From positions 108,065,141 through 108,129,140 of the forward strand of contig CM043942.1 in the NCBI GenBank assembly GCA_014529385.2: a stretch of 64,000 nucleotides of DNA, in the 5' to 3' direction. Within the stretch, counting starts at the first letter, position 1; each line of letters opens with the position of its first letter. This document shows, piece after piece, positions 59,850 to 64,000 of this stretch. The stretch is from Adiantum capillus-veneris. Lineage: Eukaryota > Streptophyta > Polypodiopsida > Polypodiales > Pteridaceae. The position numbers and the translations under genes were made by a program. The notes under the pieces were generated by a model. The model was not told where the DNA came from. It saw only the letters and a program-made list of their open reading frames with translations, and made no database searches.

Positions 59850-62260
59850 GACATGGTAGAAAGCAAGTCCATGGAAGAAATGTTGAGCTGCAAAATATAA
59901 GAACAAGTAATGAGCATCAAAAGGCTACCAAGAATGAATAAAACATGAAGCACAATGAACAATTATGCAAAGTGAATTTTTTTGCTTCTAAAAGATGGGT
60001 GAATCATAAAAATCTAAACAACATAAAGCAAAAAAAACTCAAACTATTGTGAAGATTAAACCACTTAAAATTCCAGTTTTATGCATGAAACACAATTAAT
60101 CAATTATGACCCTACGCTAATGCAAGTTCATAAATCTACTAGCCTAAAAAATATGTGACCAATCTTAAAAAATCATTCAAGTCTATCATGTCTATGGGCT
60201 ATAAAAAAGGTCCTAATCTATTAGTACATTGTCACAGCTTTTTTGAAGCTCATGGAAGTTTTTTTTTGTCATTCATTGAAAAAAGTAATGCACAATTACA
60301 AGGCTACCACCCCAAGGCAAGTATAGGTGCGACTCTCGGCTCCTTGAACCCTCAAGAAGGTGTTCCAAAAGCCTACTAGCCCACCAAGGCCACGGCTAAC
60401 CCCTATCATCTTAGGGCATCGGTTTAGGGCCTTGACCAAGCGAGACAAGGTGATTAATGCTTAATTTTCATCAAGAATTCATCTGTGTGCATAAAAATCA
60501 TTGTGTGTGTGCAAACACCAAAGAGGGAAAAAACTATCAAAAATTTCAAGTCTGTGTGGAAAATGTGTGCATGCATATAAAGTGACGGAATTGATGGTAT
60601 ATGAGTATGCAATTATGTAATTGATATGTATGCTAAGCTAATTCAATCATTGGATAAGCCTAAATGCCAAAAAAATTGGGCAAAGATAAAGTGTGTGTGT
60701 GCCCATCCAAGACCACTTGATTTTCAATGATTGATGGTCAATTGGGGTACCTAAATAATTTGTTGATTGTAAAATGGTCATGAAAAGTGTGTGCAATCAT
60801 TAGGTTTAAGCATAAACGAATTGCCAATTGAGCCAAAATTAAACTTTTGTGCTTAATTTTTGAGTGTGTGCATTGCTTGATTGGGTCAAAATAGTGTTAA
60901 TTTTTAACAAATTGAGCATGCATGCATTCAATTATGCTTGATCGAGTTTGCAAATTGAGCATTGCAATGTGAAATTGATGTAAGTTTTGCATAACATTTT
61001 GGCCTAAATTTGGATGTGTGTTCCTACTCAATGGCATGATCTATCCAATGAGAAAATGAATAATTGGTAGCAATTACGAATTATGATGATTATTAGACCT
61101 AAAAGTTGGTGTGCATGATTGTTGATGACTCAATTGGTACATGTTTGAGAATGATTATGTAAAAATTTATGCTAATTTGATTGTAGATCGTAAAGCAAGT
61201 ACTAATTTGTGCAATCATGAATTGCCATAGTCAAGTGTGCATAGCCTTACACGCACCAAAATGGAAAATTCAATTGTGGTTTGAATGGCTTTAATAAAGG
61301 ATATGAGCAATCAAGATTGCTATGATTATGTATGTGGTCGTGAAAAGGGAAAATAATTTTACCTTGCATCTTGTGTATACGATGCTTGATCCGAAGTTAT
61401 TTTCAATTGGAAAAGCAAACATGGACGGACTTGCATAGGAGTATTGGTGCATGAGTGACATTAAAAGACATTCCCAACTCAATTAAGGAAAGTCTTGCTA
61501 CATGGATAACTAGCTTGAATTTGGCTAAGGTATGCTCAATAATGCCTAATGGAAGGAGGTTTGTGCATGACCATTAAAATGAATTTCCATATATGTGTAC
61601 ATTTGTGCAAAAGCAATGGATACTTGAAAGGCTATCATGCATAAGCTTAGAAATCAATAATGATTAAGAGATTTCATTTGTGGTGTGTGCATCATCATGA
61701 GAAATGTGCACGCACTTGGTGTGCCCAACTGCACCCATTACAAGTGCCAAGCGTGTTTTGAGTGTGAACATGCTCTTAGTGGATTTTTTCAAAAAAATAA
61801 AGACATTAAAAAAATTGAACCAAATATACACACACATGGAGTCCGAGTTTGAATGCAACCTTTTCTAGCTCCAAGCCGTTGCCTTCCAAAGCCTCCACTA
61901 CACTACTTGCGAGTCGCAGGGCTGTAACACCCCATCTCGGGCTGCTCTCTCCTTGAATGCTTGGTGGCGATTTGTCTTTTTGCTACGCAATCATCTCCCA
62001 GGACTAAAAATCACAACTTGCAATTGCATGCGGTGTTGGTTGCAGACTGTAGCCTGACGACCTCCTTCAAAACCGAACACAGACACACACACATGGGTCC
62101 TTAAGGCCCTAAGCTCATGCCACTGCATTAAACAAATCTTCAACTAAAACAATTCACCACAACACATAGTGCACACTCTTTGTGGCATGCTCTGTTCGCT
62201 ATCCCTGGTCCTACCCACACGCGCGAATGTGCAGCATATGCCATGTAGGGCCTGCAGAGT
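59850..62260. other. AT-rich stretch without recognised genes
   Basis: Many TGTGTGC/ATGCATG-type words and no coding signal on either strand. It could be the degenerate or non-autonomous interior of an LTR element between the primer-like site at 62545 and the polypurine tract at 59794. Confidence 0.35.
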
Positions 62261-62265
62261 GTGAT

Positions 62266-62389
<124 letters not shown>

Positions 62390-62544
62390 AAATGGGCCAA
62401 TGGATCCTACTGGCCCGCCAGTTGCTGGTCCCGAGTCCGTTTGGATTTATCCACACCATCACACACACACACACAACCCCCTGGCTTGACTCACACACCA
62501 AACACACCCACACAGGCTCGCAGCTTCAACCACACATCCATAAC

Positions 62545-62556
62545 CTCTGATACCAC
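62545..62556 (-). other. Primer-binding-site-like motif
   Basis: The minus strand reads GTGGTATCAGAG after CCAACCA, the arrangement of an LTR end followed by a tRNA-Met primer site. If real, a minus-strand 5' LTR would extend rightward from 62557. No matching LTR was found. Confidence 0.35.
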
Positions 62557-62779
62557 TGGTTGGCAAGCTCAATTGCTCCAGCGAGTAGCGCTAACACGGT
62601 ACACAAACTGCCATGCACAACCTGCAGGCTCGGCCCCGACAGTTTTGATCTTTTCTGTGCCCTCGACGCAGATATGATGTGCTCTTGAGAAATTCGAGCA
62701 CCATGCTCACCAATACACCGTCCTCTGACTGCGCAATATTGAGACGCACGAGCATACAAAAACATGTTTTCTTAATATT

Positions 62780-64000
62780 TTTTTTAAAAAAGGGTTAGGA
62801 TGGGTTCCCACTCTTTAAGTGCTTTGTATAAAAAAACTTGCTACATAAGAGTATGCGGGCATTGATTGTGTGTGCCTATATTGCAACATTGAAATTTTGC
62901 ATTGAGATTTTCAACCGAGCATTATTTTAGTCCTTTTTATTGAAATTTTTATTGCACTATAAGGCAAGCTCTTCTTGAAATGCATGTGGGTTTCTCCATT
63001 GTCAGAACTACATTGGGCATGAATCCATGTTTGGTTGAGGTATTTTGTGCATTTTATTGCTTAATATGAATGCAAATCCTTGCAAAAGCACTAATCATTG
63101 AGCTTATTGAATGACCATGAGATAGCAAAAAGAGATCACTAAAATTTGGGCTTGGCATTGATTGTGCATGCTTTTAGTGCTTGTATTGGACGTTCAAATT
63201 CTTAAAAGCACTAACATTTGCTTTCTTTTGAAGGAATGTGGGCAGGTGTGTGATTTCATTGATCCAAGAAACGGTCATCATTGCAAAAAAATGAAAAATG
63301 TGGCTAGTTAGAGCCATTCCAATTGTTTGGATTAAAAGTTGTATATATGCTAGCTCATAGCTTGGTCAAAAGTTAAATTTTTTCATTTTGAGCTAGTGTT
63401 TACCTAACTTTTTGAGCTTTCAAGTACATAATTTGGCTATTGAGAGCCATTCATTTTCATTTCATCAAGTTGTAGTCATCTCTAGCTCATAGATTGCTCT
63501 AAAAATGTAAAATTTCATGTGAGCTAGTGTTTAGCCAGCTTCTTTGGAGGGCTTTAAAATTGTAAAATTCGGCTTTCGAGAGTCACTTCATTTCATAAAA
63601 AATTGCATTACTTTCAGCTCTTGGCTTGTTTAAATTCCATATTTCATTGAGCTAGAAATTAATCAAACTTTTAAAATCATGCAGGAGAGATTGTAAAAAT
63701 TGTAAAATTTGCTTATGTAGGAGCATTTTAACTCTCATGGTTGTTATGTATGCAAAAATTTGCTACAAAGAGCATCATGTGCATAACCAAAGGCACTTTT
63801 TTTCCTTGGGTTTTTTCTCTTTAGCAAATTCGGGTATGCAAGACCCTAGCTTTAGGTTTTCATTAATGGTTTTTGTGTGCTTTTGGATTTCAATTAAAGA
63901 CCTTTTTGGAGCTTGTGTTTACACTTAGCTTCAAAAAGCTTCTTTTACAAATAAAAAGATCAAGAAGCTTCTCTATACAAAGGGGATGCTTGCTCAAGGA
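62780..64000. other. AT-rich stretch without recognised genes
   Basis: Sequence drifts around repeated phrases such as GAGCTAGTGTTTA, TAGCTCATAG and AAAATTTGGCT, perhaps an old low-copy repeat. No coding signal is visible. Confidence 0.35.

Overview
The window is land-plant nuclear DNA. The evidence is plant-type Ty1/copia and Ty3 elements primed by initiator-Met tRNA (TGGTATCAGAGC sites), a CACTA/EnSpm transposon with a TNP2-type transposase, and one plant-style LC8 dynein light chain gene. Nothing visible decides the species. About 45 kb on the left is nested transposable elements. The right third is low-coding, microsatellite-rich DNA holding the only convincing host gene.

Layout. 1-5084: minus-strand 3' part of a decayed Ty3-type element (RNase H, integrase with two tandem H2C2 zinc modules, integrase tail, then an aspartic protease domain and a basic tail, PPT, start of an LTR). 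5085-10945: copia family A copy A1 (+), with a small TIR element in pol and a truncated 3' LTR. 10946-11700: integrase/chromodomain end of another Ty3 element (+). About 11722-31660: a CACTA transposon (-) with TNP2 and a second, TNPA-like gene. It is broken by a 1.36-kb TIR element, by copia copy A2 (15114-20050, TSD GCAAT) and by copia family B (26007-31545, TSD GCTAT). 31812-39749: copia family C (+), whose RT is split by a 2.8-kb insertion. 40219-45728: copia copy A3 (+, TSD TGCTT).

45729-64000: mostly no genes, with LTR-like ends near 47203, 59793 and 62557, SINE-like pieces, (CA)n/(CT)n/poly-C tracts and a copia remnant at about 57000-58200. A two-exon LC8 dynein light chain gene lies at 52884-55155. 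Its reading frame is intact across a 1.99-kb GT-AG intron that has itself gathered repeats.

How the parts relate. Target-site duplications fix the order of events: the CACTA element came first, then A2 and B jumped into it. LTR divergence (B: 5 of 192 bases; C: roughly 20 of 227) makes C older than B. No copia copy keeps a fully intact gag-pol. Copies A2 and A3 share one frameshift, so that lineage probably spread while depending on proteins made elsewhere.
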